From: an uncultured Victivallaceae bacterium
GTDB taxonomy: Bacteria; Verrucomicrobiota; Lentisphaeria; Victivallales; Victivallaceae
Length of the DNA: 64,000 nt
Assembly (NCBI GenBank): GCA_944389925.1
Contig: CALXOD010000001.1
Location: 1-64,000, forward strand
Direction: 5' to 3'
Below are positions 52,291-61,455 of this stretch, piece by piece; position 1 is the stretch's first letter; the number at the start of each line of letters is the position of its first letter. Position numbers and translations under genes: made by a program. The notes below the pieces were generated by a model. The model was given only the letters and a program-made list of their open reading frames with translations. It was not told where the DNA came from and did no database searches.

Positions 52291-53276
52291 AACATACAGC
52301 AGCCATTTCCTCCGGCCGAGAAGACGGCGTAGCGCTGGTATCGGTGTTGTGTTTGCTGACCACCGCCGGATTACTGGTGAGTGCATTGGTGGCGGTTTCT
52401 CGCATCAGTACACTCAACGTCGCAAGTTTCACGGACCTGATGCGCTCGTCCTATGTGGCGGAAGGGGCGGCCAACCGAATCCGCTATCTGATCGAAGCAG
52501 ACCGTCACGTCTTCGGAGACCAGGACGCTCAGAATATTGATTTTGACGAATACGAATACGACCGGTATGTGGCGGACGGGTCCGAACACGAAATCGACTA
52601 TTACGGAACTCCGGTGAAATTCACCATTACCAACGCCATCAGCGGTTACGTCATAAACAGCGCTGCGGATCTGGATGCATTGGCCACCAACCGTACAGAT
52701 GAAACACTGGTGACGGATGCCATTGATATTTTCAAAGACCGTTATAATGACTATACCGATTCCGATGACACCACCCGCGAAGACGGTATGGAAACAGAAG
52801 AATATGAAGAACTCGGAATGAAACCGCTGCCTCGTAACAGCGCGCTGCAATATCGCGAAGAACTACTGTGGATTCCGGGTTCAGAGGAACTCTTTCCGAC
52901 CGATGCCGACGGCAGATTGTCCATGGTGCGCAATTTCCGTATCTCCAGCATCGGCAACCCCAGTATCTATACTGCGACCTACGGGCAATTGCGAACCCAT
53001 GGACACCTGACCGCAGAGGAGGCTGCCAAAGTACTCGAAGCGCTGAAGGAATGGCGGCAGGAGAAAACGCCGCTTTCCGATCTGCTGGACGAAACGATCC
53101 TGCCCAAACTGAAAACTTATTTTGATTGGAAAGAGTCGGATTTTTACACAGTCCGTATCTCTCAGACCAACCAGGAGCAACGTCCGGGGGCACGCCTGAT
53201 TTTCACTTTTGAAGCGGATGGCATCCGAGGCCCCAGTTCCGGAGTTGCCACCTTTCTGGAATACTTCCGTTTTTAA
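52287..53276 (+). CDS. gspK: GspK-like minor pseudopilin
   Basis: A 329-residue protein with leader ending GREDG and then VALVSVLCLLTTAGLLVSALVA, the pattern of GspK, which lacks the FTLIE form and Glu5. It forms the pseudopilus tip with GspI and GspJ. GTG 52287 overlaps the gspJ stop (GTGA) with GGAGGAGG 6 nt upstream, favouring it over a longer frame from 52146. The large insert domain between strands is typical. It is the last gene of the secretion run. Confidence 0.87.
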   Translation: MKHTAAISSGREDGVALVSVLCLLTTAGLLVSALVAVSRISTLNVASFTDLMRSSYVAEGAANRIRYLIEADRHVFGDQDAQNIDFDEYEYDRYVADGSEHEIDYYGTPVKFTITNAISGYVINSAADLDALATNRTDETLVTDAIDIFKDRYNDYTDSDDTTREDGMETEEYEELGMKPLPRNSALQYREELLWIPGSEELFPTDADGRLSMVRNFRISSIGNPSIYTATYGQLRTHGHLTAEEAAKVLEALKEWRQEKTPLSDLLDETILPKLKTYFDWKESDFYTVRISQTNQEQRPGARLIFTFEADGIRGPSSGVATFLEYFRF

Positions 53277-53308
53277 AACAACCCAATGGCACTAGACGTG
53301 GAAACTCC

Positions 53309-54313
53309 ATGAGCAAAGCCAGTACAGATGCAGCCAAGCTGACCGAATACCTTGAGATGAAATTGCTGAACGGCGATTATCGGCCAAGCTTCCCCCTGCC
53401 CTCGGTCCGGCGTCTTGCCACCAAGTTCAATATGAGTTACAGCACCGCGTACCGTACCTTGTGCCATCTGGCTACCACCGGCCTGGTCATCCAAGATGAA
53501 TCCGGAGCCTTTCTGGCCGGCTCGCTTCCTCCCGCCGCCGGGAATCCGAGCCACCGAATCGCCGCGCTGTTGGAAGGAATTCCTGAAGACGGGGGATTGA
53601 TCGATACGCTTCTGCTCGGGGTCCGAGACCAATTGCTGCCGGCGGGATATGAGTTGATGCCGCAACACCTGCACCCCACCTGCATCAGCAGCGCTCTTCT
53701 GATCGAACTGGGCCGGCAATATGATGGATTGATGCTGCTCAATTCCTACGACTGGATGCTTTCCGATTTTCCCTGCGTCTGTCCCGCCGTCGGGGTATTG
53801 ATGCAAAACTCCTATAATGGCCGGCTGGGACTGATTAATCTGGATCCGGTTGATGCGGCCCGGCAGGCGGTGCGCTATTTTCTGGACAAAGCCTGCCACC
53901 ACGTGGTCATCATCACCTCTCCGGCACCAGCCTATCGACTGCGAGGACAACTGTTCCGGCTCTTCTGGGAGGAGATCGGCGGGAGCTGTGCCCTCCTGGA
54001 TGGCTGGCGGGTCGAACACGCGCTATACCAGCAAGAGTACGGTTATTTTTTCACCTCCGATACGATCCTGCATCTGGCTTCCGTACAACATCAGCGGCAA
54101 TACGGCGTTCCGTTAAGCTCCGCCTTCACGGTACTCGGTGTAGATGGCAAACGCCGGAGTAATCCGGATTACCATGAATTTCCCAGCATCGGCGTTGACT
54201 GGCGGATTCTGGGACGGCTGGCAGCGGAAGAGCTGCTCCGTCAGATGGCCTCTCCCCTGTCGGAGCGGCGCAGTCTGCTGCTGGCCGGTACGCTGCTGTC
54301 CCGGGGACATTGA
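53309..54313 (+). CDS. GntR/LacI hybrid transcription regulator
   Basis: A 334-residue protein with an N-terminal GntR winged helix (LPSVRRLATKFNMSYSTAYRTLCHL) and a LacI-like C-terminal domain, like 15507-16580. It begins 32 nt after gspK with only a weak ribosome site (GGA) and no separate promoter visible, so it may be read with the secretion operon. Its targets and ligand are unknown. Confidence 0.82.
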   Translation: MSKASTDAAKLTEYLEMKLLNGDYRPSFPLPSVRRLATKFNMSYSTAYRTLCHLATTGLVIQDESGAFLAGSLPPAAGNPSHRIAALLEGIPEDGGLIDTLLLGVRDQLLPAGYELMPQHLHPTCISSALLIELGRQYDGLMLLNSYDWMLSDFPCVCPAVGVLMQNSYNGRLGLINLDPVDAARQAVRYFLDKACHHVVIITSPAPAYRLRGQLFRLFWEEIGGSCALLDGWRVEHALYQQEYGYFFTSDTILHLASVQHQRQYGVPLSSAFTVLGVDGKRRSNPDYHEFPSIGVDWRILGRLAAEELLRQMASPLSERRSLLLAGTLLSRGH

Positions 54314-54341
54314 GGATTCGCTCAAAAAAACCGCTGTCATT

Positions 54342-54417
54342 TTGATTTTCAGAGCTCTTCAAACTTGCAAAAACGCAAAAAAAACGGTAGACTATCATAT
54401 TTCATTCTGAAAATCAA
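54342..54417. promoter_or_regulatory. Perfect 12-bp inverted repeats flanking the marR promoter
   Basis: TTGATTTTCAGA (54342-54353) and TCTGAAAATCAA (54406-54417) are exact reverse complements, 52 nt apart. They bracket the promoter at 54365-54393. They are candidate paired operators of the MarR protein. Confidence 0.5.
54365..54393 (+). promoter_or_regulatory. Sigma-70 promoter of marR-like gene
   Basis: TTGCAA (54365-54370), 17 nt A-rich spacer, TAGACT (54388-54393). It is centred between the inverted repeats. Confidence 0.6.
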
Positions 54418-54441
54418 TGTTACACAGATAGGAGATCGCGG

Positions 54442-54939
54442 ATGAACCAGACCGGTATGCCTTCCCGCCGCGTATGGACCGCACTCATTGAAGTTTGCGA
54501 TCGTCTCCGGGAAAATGCGTTTCTCGCCCAGTCTGCCAAGCAGACTGAGCTTCTGCTCAGCCTGACTGGACGCCAGCAGAAAATTCTGAAAACTGTCCAT
54601 ACCCTGACGCTCTCCCGTCCGGAAGGCATTCCGCTGAAAGAACTGGCGGAAACCCTGTCGCTCTCCCCCGGAACCACTTCGGAGGCGGTCGAAAATATGG
54701 TGCGTGCAGGAACCTTGCAGCGTTCCATCTGTGCCTCGGATCGCCGGGCTGTCCGTATCCGTCTTTCCGAATCCGGCCGGAAGATCATCACCGTCGGACA
54801 GGAAAGGCTGGATCATCTTACCGAAGTTTTTCTCCAGGACCTCTCACCAGAGGAAAAGCAACAACTCCTCCAGTTGCTGGAGCGTTTCGCCGGACATCTG
54901 CAAGTTCTTATCGCATCGTCCGCCTCATCTCATACCTGA
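54442..54939 (+). CDS. MarR-family transcription regulator
   Basis: A 165-residue dimeric regulator with a winged helix. The recognition region is IPLKELAETLSLSPGTTSEAVENMVRAGTLQR, followed by the wing SDRRAVRIRLSESGR, and flanked by helices for dimerisation. ATG has GGAG 7 nt upstream. Its own promoter is flanked by exact inverted repeats, which suggests autoregulation. No obvious target gene lies beside it; ilvC is on the other strand. Confidence 0.88.
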   Translation: MNQTGMPSRRVWTALIEVCDRLRENAFLAQSAKQTELLLSLTGRQQKILKTVHTLTLSRPEGIPLKELAETLSLSPGTTSEAVENMVRAGTLQRSICASDRRAVRIRLSESGRKIITVGQERLDHLTEVFLQDLSPEEKQQLLQLLERFAGHLQVLIASSASSHT

Positions 54940-55010
54940 GCTTTCCCCGGCACAATCCTGTGCCAGTCGGGCGACTCGTCTTTCCGTCACCACCTCGGCT
55001 GTTCTCTCTT

Positions 55011-55043
55011 AAAAAAAACGGAGTCCCCACCAAGGGGACTCCG
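55011..55043 (-). terminator. Intrinsic terminator of ilvC
   Basis: A perfect 10-bp stem CGGAGTCCCC (55019-55028) / GGGGACTCCG (55034-55043) is followed on the minus strand by eight T (55018-55011). Confidence 0.92.
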
Positions 55044-55071
55044 CTTGTAAGAGCAAATTGAACCGCTTTGC

Positions 55072-56052
55072 TTATTTCTTTTCGAACAGGCTGCGGATTT
55101 CTTTGCCGATGACTTCGGCCGGATGGGAGCCGAGAGCTTCTCGTTTGGCATGAAGCACCTTGGCGCCGGCGCGGGCTTCCGCGATCCAGGCCTTGGCAAA
55201 TTCCCCGGATTCGATCCGACGGAGGGATTCCTTCATCCGTTCCTTGACATCAGCCGGCAGAATGAACGGACCGTTGACGTATTCGCCCCATTCAGCGGTA
55301 TTGGAGATCACCGCATTCATCTTCTGGATGCCGCCTTCGTAGATCAGGTCCACGATCAGCTTGGCTTCATGGATGCATTCGAAATAAGCCATTTCCGGCG
55401 GATAACCGGCTTCGATCAAAACTTCAAAACCGTATTTCATCAGGTCGACGATACCACCGCAGAGGACGTTCTGTTCCCCGAAGAGGTCTTCGTAAGTTTC
55501 CTGTTCCATCGAGCATTCGAGCACGCCGGCGCGAGTCAGGCCTTCGGCCTTGGCGATGGCCAGAGCAATATCCCGGGCCTTACCGGTGTAGTTCTGCCGG
55601 ACAGCAATCAAACCGGGCACGCCGAACCCTTCGACAAAGCGCTTGCGTTCTTCGGTGCCGGGGCTCTTCGGCGCAACCATGATCACATCGACATCGGCCG
55701 GTGGAACAATTTCGCCGAACACATAGGCGAAACCGTGGGAGCAGCACAACGCTTTGCCCGGCTTCAGATACGGTTTGATTTCAGCATTGTAGATCGGTCC
55801 ATGGTTTTCATCGGGCAGCAGAAGATGGATCACATCGCCTTCCTTGGCGGCGTCAGCCACGGACATCACCTTGAAGCCGTCCTGAGTGGCAGCGTCGAAG
55901 GACTTGCCGGGACGCACCCCGATAATGACGTTCAGACCGGAATCGCGCATGCACAGCGCCTGCGCTTTACCCTGGGCACCATACCCCATCACAGCGATGG
56001 TTTTGCCGTTGAGGACGCCGAGATCGGCGTCTTTGTCGTGAAGAATGTTCAT
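55072..56052 (-). CDS. ilvC: Ketol-acid reductoisomerase
   Basis: Converts 2-acetolactate (or acetohydroxybutyrate) to the dihydroxy acid in valine, leucine and isoleucine synthesis, NADPH-dependent. At 326 residues it is the short class I form. The nucleotide loop GYGAQGKAQA and the following VRPGKS (phosphate-binding Arg and Ser) are visible. The Mg-binding region FGEQNVLCGGIVDL and EMAYFECIHE is intact. AAGGAG precedes the ATG. It has its own promoter and terminator; the other ilv genes are absent. Confidence 0.96.
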   Translation of the reverse strand: MNILHDKDADLGVLNGKTIAVMGYGAQGKAQALCMRDSGLNVIIGVRPGKSFDAATQDGFKVMSVADAAKEGDVIHLLLPDENHGPIYNAEIKPYLKPGKALCCSHGFAYVFGEIVPPADVDVIMVAPKSPGTEERKRFVEGFGVPGLIAVRQNYTGKARDIALAIAKAEGLTRAGVLECSMEQETYEDLFGEQNVLCGGIVDLMKYGFEVLIEAGYPPEMAYFECIHEAKLIVDLIYEGGIQKMNAVISNTAEWGEYVNGPFILPADVKERMKESLRRIESGEFAKAWIAEARAGAKVLHAKREALGSHPAEVIGKEIRSLFEKK

Positions 56053-56117
56053 TTTTACGCTCCTTCATGCGTTTGCGTTGGAAAAACCGCATTGCATTCT
56101 CTTGCAATAAACAATTT

Positions 56118-56145
56118 AATATAGCACCGACAGCACCTTTTACAA
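56118..56145 (-). promoter_or_regulatory. Promoter of ilvC
   Basis: Minus strand TTGTAA (56145-56140), 16 nt, TATATT (56123-56118), with a leader of about 60 nt. Confidence 0.6.
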
Positions 56146-56226
56146 CCCATGATTCCCGGAAAAAACCATATTCAAGCCGTTTCCCTGTCAAAAAAGAAAC
56201 CGCTTTTTTTTCCGATTCCGGAAAGA

Positions 56227-56255
56227 TTGCATTTCTTCTGAAAGCGGGATATATT
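56227..56255 (+). promoter_or_regulatory. Promoter of the type I secretion pair
   Basis: TTGCAT (56227-56232), 17 nt, TATATT (56250-56255), about 45 nt before the ABC exporter start. Confidence 0.65.
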
Positions 56256-56305
56256 AGCCGAACAGAAGCATTGCAGCAATTTTTTACTCATTTCAAGGAT
56301 CGTTC

Positions 56306-58870
56306 ATGACATCAGCCGAACGCGGGCGGGCGACCGCCGTGGAGTGCCTGCGGGAAGTCGCTAAACTCCTGCCGCACGGCACCAATCTCGACGCCTGGGC
56401 AGGAGAGGCGCCGGAGTCCCCCACGGAGCTCGTTCTCTTTCTGGCGAAAAAGCTGAAACTCTGCCCCGAAAAACGGGAACAGGTCCCGCTTCAGGAACTC
56501 GCCTCCTATTTCGGCGCGCCGGTGCTCCTCCGACTTCGCAACGAAAACTGGGTCCTGTTCCTCGGCCTGCGCAAAGGCGGGGACGGCAGAGACCGCTTTG
56601 CCGTGTTCGACCCGCTCGCCGCGTCCCCGGGAAAACAGGTGCTGCCCGATGTCGCCGCCATGGAACAGGCCTGGGGGGGAGAGGCTGTTTTTCTGAAAAA
56701 CCTGAACAATCCGAATTTTTCCGCCGATGGCCGCCATACCGCACTTTATTCCCTTGCCGCCATCGCCCGGCACCACAGGGTCTCCACCGACGTCAACCGC
56801 CTGATTCACACTTATGCCGTCTCCGAATCGGAACCGGCGCGACGACTCCTTGCAAAAATGGCGGATGACCTTCAGCTTACCTCGCGCAGTGCCCGCCTGG
56901 ATTGGGGGGCGTTGGAAAAACTGGGCGCCGTCTTTCCGGTCATGGCCTTTCACCGCGACGGTACCGCCGCCGTGCTGTGCGGACTCCGGAAAACAAAGCA
57001 ACAGACGGAGGTCGCCGTCTGGGATCCGGTCAAACCCGATGGGCAGGCTCTGAAGATCGTCTTTCTGGACCGGGCGGCTTTTGAAGCGGCATTCAGTGGT
57101 GAGGTCATGTACTTCAAACGCCATTACTCGCTGCTGGATGAGGAACAGCCGTTCCGGCTGCGTTGGTTTCTGCCGGAATTTTTCCGACAGCGGGCATTGC
57201 TGACCGAGGTAGCGCTGGCCATTCTGGCCGTCAGTCTGATCGGACTGGCGATTCCACTCTTTTTCCAGCTGGTAGTGGACAAGGTGTTGCTGCATCGCAG
57301 TTATCTTACTCTGACAACACTCGGCATTGGCGTAGTCGTCATGCTGCTGTTCAACGCGGCCCTGGAATTTCTGCAAAGTTATTTTCTCCTCTTCGCCACC
57401 AACCGCATCGATATCCGGCTGGCGACCAAAACATTCGCAAAACTGCTCAATCTGCCGGTTGATTTCTATGAACGCATCTCTTCCGGTGTATTGATCAAGC
57501 ATATGCAGCAGACGGAGAAAATCCGCGGTTTTCTTTCCGGCAGCTTGTTTTATTCTGCGCTGGAGCTGTTTTCGCTGGTGGTTTTTCTGCCTTTTCTGCT
57601 CTTTTACAGTGTAAAACTGACGCTCGTGGTACTCGGTTTCACCGGACTGATGGCATTGGTAATCGCCGTGCTGATCAAACCCTTTCAACATCGACTGGAA
57701 GAATTGTATCTCGCAGAGGGAAGACGCCAGGGCATGCTGGTGGAAACCATCAACGGCATTCGTACCGTCAAATCCCTTGCCCTGGAACCCTCACGGCAAC
57801 GCCAGTGGAACGACACGGCAGCCTACGCCATCACCCGCTACTTCCGGGTGGCGAAAATCTCCATGACCGCGCGTACCGTCAGCCAGCTGCTGGAAAAACT
57901 CATGTTTGTCACCATCATCTGGGTCGGCGCCTACGCCGTTTTCCAGAACGAACTCTCCGTCGGAGCCCTGATTGCTTTCCAAATGCTCTCCGGCCGGGTA
58001 ACGGCACCGCTGGTCCGGATTGTCGGGCTCGTTCATGAATACCAGCAGACCGCGCTCTCCGTCAAAATGCTCGGCGTCGTCATGAATGCCCCTCCGGAAC
58101 AAGTCGGCGGCACTCTCCGGCACCGGCTCCGGGGAGAAATTTCCATGGAAAACATCCAGTTTCAATACACGCCGGACGGCCCGCGGGTCATTCAGGATTT
58201 CACGCTTCACATCCAGCCCGGCACCACTGTCGGTCTGGTTGGCCGCAGCGGCTCCGGCAAAACCACCGTCACCAAACTGCTTCAAGGATTATATCCACTC
58301 CAGGGCGGCATCATCAAGTTTGACGGCATCGACGTCCGGGAAATCGACCGCGGTGCGCTGCGCTCCGGCATCGGCGTGGTGCTTCAGGACAATTACTTCT
58401 TTTACGGTACCATTCGGGAAAATCTTTCCCTGACCAAAAAAGATGCGACTATGGAGGAAATCATCTACTGCGCCCGCATGGCCGGCGCCGATGAATTCAT
58501 CCAGAAGCTGCCGCGCGGTTATGACTCGGTACTGGAGGAAAACGCCTCCAACCTCTCCGGCGGTCAGCGCCAGCGGCTCGCCATCGCCCGCGCTCTGCTG
58601 TCTAATCCGCGACTGCTGATCTTCGACGAAGCCACCAGTGCTCTTGACCCCGAAAGTGAAACCTTGATCCGCCGCAATTTGAAGCTGATCACCCGAAACC
58701 GTTCGGTACTGCTCATTTCGCACCGGCTTTCAGTGCTCTGCCGCGCCGACGTGATCGTGGTCATGGACAAGGGCCGGATCGTCGAAACCGGTACTCACGC
58801 TGAACTCCTGCAACGGGGTGGCATTTATGCGGAGTTCTGGCGGCAGCAGATGGGGGTGGAAGATGTTTAA
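56306..58870 (+). CDS. HlyB-like type I secretion ABC exporter with two degenerate C39-like domains
   Basis: Inner-membrane ATPase exporter of 854 residues, longer than HlyB (about 707). The transmembrane domain (about residues 295-585) precedes an ATPase domain: Walker A GRSGSGKTT near 645, signature LSGGQRQR near 750, Walker B LLIFDEATSALD near 770 and LISHRLS. The first 285 residues appear to hold two C39-like peptidase folds in tandem (about 1-135 and 140-285). The second has HTALYSLAAIARHH where a Cys protease would have its catalytic Cys, so it is inactive, as in HlyB. Such domains bind substrates without cleaving them. AAGGA lies 6 nt before the ATG. Confidence 0.85.
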   Translation: MTSAERGRATAVECLREVAKLLPHGTNLDAWAGEAPESPTELVLFLAKKLKLCPEKREQVPLQELASYFGAPVLLRLRNENWVLFLGLRKGGDGRDRFAVFDPLAASPGKQVLPDVAAMEQAWGGEAVFLKNLNNPNFSADGRHTALYSLAAIARHHRVSTDVNRLIHTYAVSESEPARRLLAKMADDLQLTSRSARLDWGALEKLGAVFPVMAFHRDGTAAVLCGLRKTKQQTEVAVWDPVKPDGQALKIVFLDRAAFEAAFSGEVMYFKRHYSLLDEEQPFRLRWFLPEFFRQRALLTEVALAILAVSLIGLAIPLFFQLVVDKVLLHRSYLTLTTLGIGVVVMLLFNAALEFLQSYFLLFATNRIDIRLATKTFAKLLNLPVDFYERISSGVLIKHMQQTEKIRGFLSGSLFYSALELFSLVVFLPFLLFYSVKLTLVVLGFTGLMALVIAVLIKPFQHRLEELYLAEGRRQGMLVETINGIRTVKSLALEPSRQRQWNDTAAYAITRYFRVAKISMTARTVSQLLEKLMFVTIIWVGAYAVFQNELSVGALIAFQMLSGRVTAPLVRIVGLVHEYQQTALSVKMLGVVMNAPPEQVGGTLRHRLRGEISMENIQFQYTPDGPRVIQDFTLHIQPGTTVGLVGRSGSGKTTVTKLLQGLYPLQGGIIKFDGIDVREIDRGALRSGIGVVLQDNYFFYGTIRENLSLTKKDATMEEIIYCARMAGADEFIQKLPRGYDSVLEENASNLSGGQRQRLAIARALLSNPRLLIFDEATSALDPESETLIRRNLKLITRNRSVLLISHRLSVLCRADVIVVMDKGRIVETGTHAELLQRGGIYAEFWRQQMGVEDV

Positions 58871-60215
58871 CTTCAGAAAAAGACAACATCTGGAAAGGGC
58901 AGCCGCCGATTTTCAGCCGGACGCCATCCTGCTGGAATCCGCGGGACCGGGTATTCCCTGCCACCTGGTGTGGGCGGTTATTCTTTTGCTGCTGGTCGCC
59001 GGCATCGTCTGGGCCAGCGTCTCCAAAATCGATAAAATCGTCGTCGCCGACGGCCGGCTGGTCACCACCCGGCAGAACATCACCATGAAACCGCTCGAGC
59101 GCTCCGTCATCAAAACCGTTCACGTGCTGCCCGGACAGCGGGTCAGTCCGGGGCAGCTGCTGTTCACCTTCGACGTGACCGGCAACCGCGCCGATCTGCA
59201 GCGCCTGATCGAACAGCGCGTCAGTCTGCTGGCGCAGCAGGAACGGCTGAATGCGGAGCTGAATCGTGTCCCGTTCACTCCCGCGGAATCCAGCGGCAAT
59301 GATTACCGGCTTCAAAGCAAGATCTTCGAATCCCGCAACCTCTATTTCCAGGAAAAAAACAACACCTACGATGAAAACATCCGCCGCCTGGAAGTCACCA
59401 TCGAAGCCCTGGAACAAAGCCTCGCAAAATACAAGGAACGCCAGGAAGCGCTGAAAAAGATTGAGGACATCTTCGTCACACTGCATGAAAAAAATGCCAC
59501 CTCCACCAAGGAATTACTGCAAACCCAGATCGAAGTCATCGGCATGGATATTCAAGTCGATCAGCAGACCGCACAACTGCTCGAATACCGGCACCAGCTG
59601 CAGGCGTTGAAGGCAGAAAAGAACAGTTTCCTCACCGACTGGCGCCGCCAGATCATCGAAGAACTTGTGGAAGTGGATCGCAATCTTATTTCCGTAGACA
59701 AGCAAATCCCCAGAGCCGAAATGCTCGTGGAAAACGCCGAGCTGCGCGCTCCCTGTGCCGCCGTTGTCCACGAAATCGCCCCCTTTCAGGAAGGTTCCGC
59801 CGTTCGAGAAGCCGAGTCGCTGATCACCCTCGTCCCCCTGACCGAAAAAATGGAGGCCGAAGTCGATATTCCGGCCAAAGACATCGGTCATGTCAAACTC
59901 GACGACAGTGCCCGCCTGAAATTCGACGCCTATCCCTTCCAGCAATACGGCACGCTGGACGGAAAACTGCGTTACATCTCCCAGGACGCCTTCACCCGCG
60001 CTCCGGCCGAATCGATGCAGAGTACCGATGGCCAACCCTCTTATTACCAGGGCCGCATGGTCATCTCCGGAAGGTTCAATGGCCGTAATGAGCATCTGCC
60101 CCTGATCCCCGGCATGCGTCTTCGCGCCGAAATCAAGGTGGGGGAACGCACCGTCATCAGTTATTTGTTCTATCCCTTCATCAAGGCCATGGATGAATCC
60201 CTGCGCGAACCCTGA
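58863..60215 (+). CDS. HlyD-type membrane fusion protein
   Basis: Periplasmic adaptor of 450 residues. A cytoplasmic N-terminus precedes one membrane helix (about 35-53). A lipoyl-like segment (PLERSVIKTVHVLPGQRVSPGQLL), long coiled coils (about 110-290) and a second lipoyl half (AELRAPCAAVVHEIAPFQEGSAV) follow. The C-terminal beta barrel contains DIGHVKLDDSARLKFDAYPF, the family signature region. ATG 58863 lies inside the last codons of the exporter gene. No TolC gene or RTX substrate is present in the window. Confidence 0.9.
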   Translation: MFNFRKRQHLERAAADFQPDAILLESAGPGIPCHLVWAVILLLLVAGIVWASVSKIDKIVVADGRLVTTRQNITMKPLERSVIKTVHVLPGQRVSPGQLLFTFDVTGNRADLQRLIEQRVSLLAQQERLNAELNRVPFTPAESSGNDYRLQSKIFESRNLYFQEKNNTYDENIRRLEVTIEALEQSLAKYKERQEALKKIEDIFVTLHEKNATSTKELLQTQIEVIGMDIQVDQQTAQLLEYRHQLQALKAEKNSFLTDWRRQIIEELVEVDRNLISVDKQIPRAEMLVENAELRAPCAAVVHEIAPFQEGSAVREAESLITLVPLTEKMEAEVDIPAKDIGHVKLDDSARLKFDAYPFQQYGTLDGKLRYISQDAFTRAPAESMQSTDGQPSYYQGRMVISGRFNGRNEHLPLIPGMRLRAEIKVGERTVISYLFYPFIKAMDESLREP

Positions 60216-60266
60216 TCATTCGGTTTCTGCCGGGGCCCGGGTCACTCTTTCCGTTATCTCTTCCAC

Positions 60267-61448
60267 TCAGCACAACGCGGCCCGGGCGGCGACAAAGGCA
60301 GCAATCGCCCGATCGATATCCGCCCTCGTATGAGCACAGGAAAGCTGGATACGAATGCGAGCCAGTCCAAGCGGCACCACAGGATAGGCGAAACCGGTGA
60401 CATAAATTCCTTCCTCCAGCAGTTTCTCCGCCATCCGGTGAGCCAGACGCGCATCACCGAACATGACCGGAATGATGGGGTGATCCGCTCCCCGCAGTTC
60501 AAAACCGGCGGCGGACAACTCCGCACGGAACCGAGCGGCCAGCCCCAGCAGATAGCGACGCTGTTCCGCTCCGTGTCGTACCAACTCCAGCGCCTGCAGC
60601 GAAGCGCCGATGACGGCGGGCGACAGGCTGTTACTGAACAGATACGGCCGGGACCGCTGCCGAAGCAGTTCCACTATTTCCCGCCGGGCAGCGGTATATC
60701 CCCCTCCCGCACCGCCGAGAGCCTTGCCGAAGGTGCCGGTCACCACGTCCACCCGGCCGCTCACACCGCAGTATTCAATGGCCCCGCGACCATTTTCCCC
60801 GAGAATCCCGACAGCGTGAGAATCATCGACCATGACCAGCGCGTCATAACGTTCTGCGAGATCGCAGATTTCCCGGAGCGGCGCGACCGTTCCGTCCATG
60901 GAAAAGACACCGTCGGTGGCAATGATGCGAAACCGGGCGGAAGAAGCCGCCTGCAGCTGCCGCTCCAGATCTGTCAGGTCACGGTTTCTGTAACGGAACC
61001 GGGCGGCCTTGCAGAGCCGGATGCCGTCGATGATGCTGGCATGATTGAGTTCATCGCTGATGATGGCATCCTCCGCGCCGAACAGCGGTTCAAACAATCC
61101 GCCATTGGCGTCGAAACAGGAACTGTACAAAATCGCATCGTCCATCCCCAGAAACGCCGCCAGCGCCGTCTCTAGCTGCCGGTGCGCCTCCTGGGTGCCG
61201 CAGATGAACCGCACCGAGCCGAGACCGAAGCCGTACCGGTCCAGCGCCGCCTTCGCCGCCTGAACAATGGCGGCGTCGGCGGAGAGTCCGAGGTAGCTGT
61301 TGCCGCAGAAGTTGATCACTTCCCGTCCATCCGCCAGACGGATGTGCGCCCCCTGCGGCCCGGCGATCAGTCGTTCGTCCTTGAACAGCCCGTCACGCCG
61401 GATCGTATCGAGCACGCCTTGCAGATGAGATTGCATCCTTCCGTACAT
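60267..61448 (-). CDS. kbl: Glycine C-acetyltransferase (2-amino-3-ketobutyrate CoA ligase)
   Basis: PLP enzyme of 393 residues that cleaves 2-amino-3-ketobutyrate with CoA to glycine and acetyl-CoA. The PLP lysine lies in [14 protein letters not shown]; the cofactor-binding DDSHAVG segment and the SFDANGG-like substrate region are present. It belongs to the alpha-oxoamine synthase family, and pairing with tdh supports Kbl over BioF or HemA. Start ATG 61448 follows the tdh stop by 7 nt, with GGAG upstream. Confidence 0.93.
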   Translation of the reverse strand: MYGRMQSHLQGVLDTIRRDGLFKDERLIAGPQGAHIRLADGREVINFCGNSYLGLSADAAIVQAAKAALDRYGFGLGSVRFICGTQEAHRQLETALAAFLGMDDAILYSSCFDANGGLFEPLFGAEDAIISDELNHASIIDGIRLCKAARFRYRNRDLTDLERQLQAASSARFRIIATDGVFSMDGTVAPLREICDLAERYDALVMVDDSHAVGILGENGRGAIEYCGVSGRVDVVTGTFGKALGGAGGGYTAARREIVELLRQRSRPYLFSNSLSPAVIGASLQALELVRHGAEQRRYLLGLAARFRAELSAAGFELRGADHPIIPVMFGDARLAHRMAEKLLEEGIYVTGFAYPVVPLGLARIRIQLSCAHTRADIDRAIAAFVAARAALC

Positions 61449-61455
61449 GATTCGC

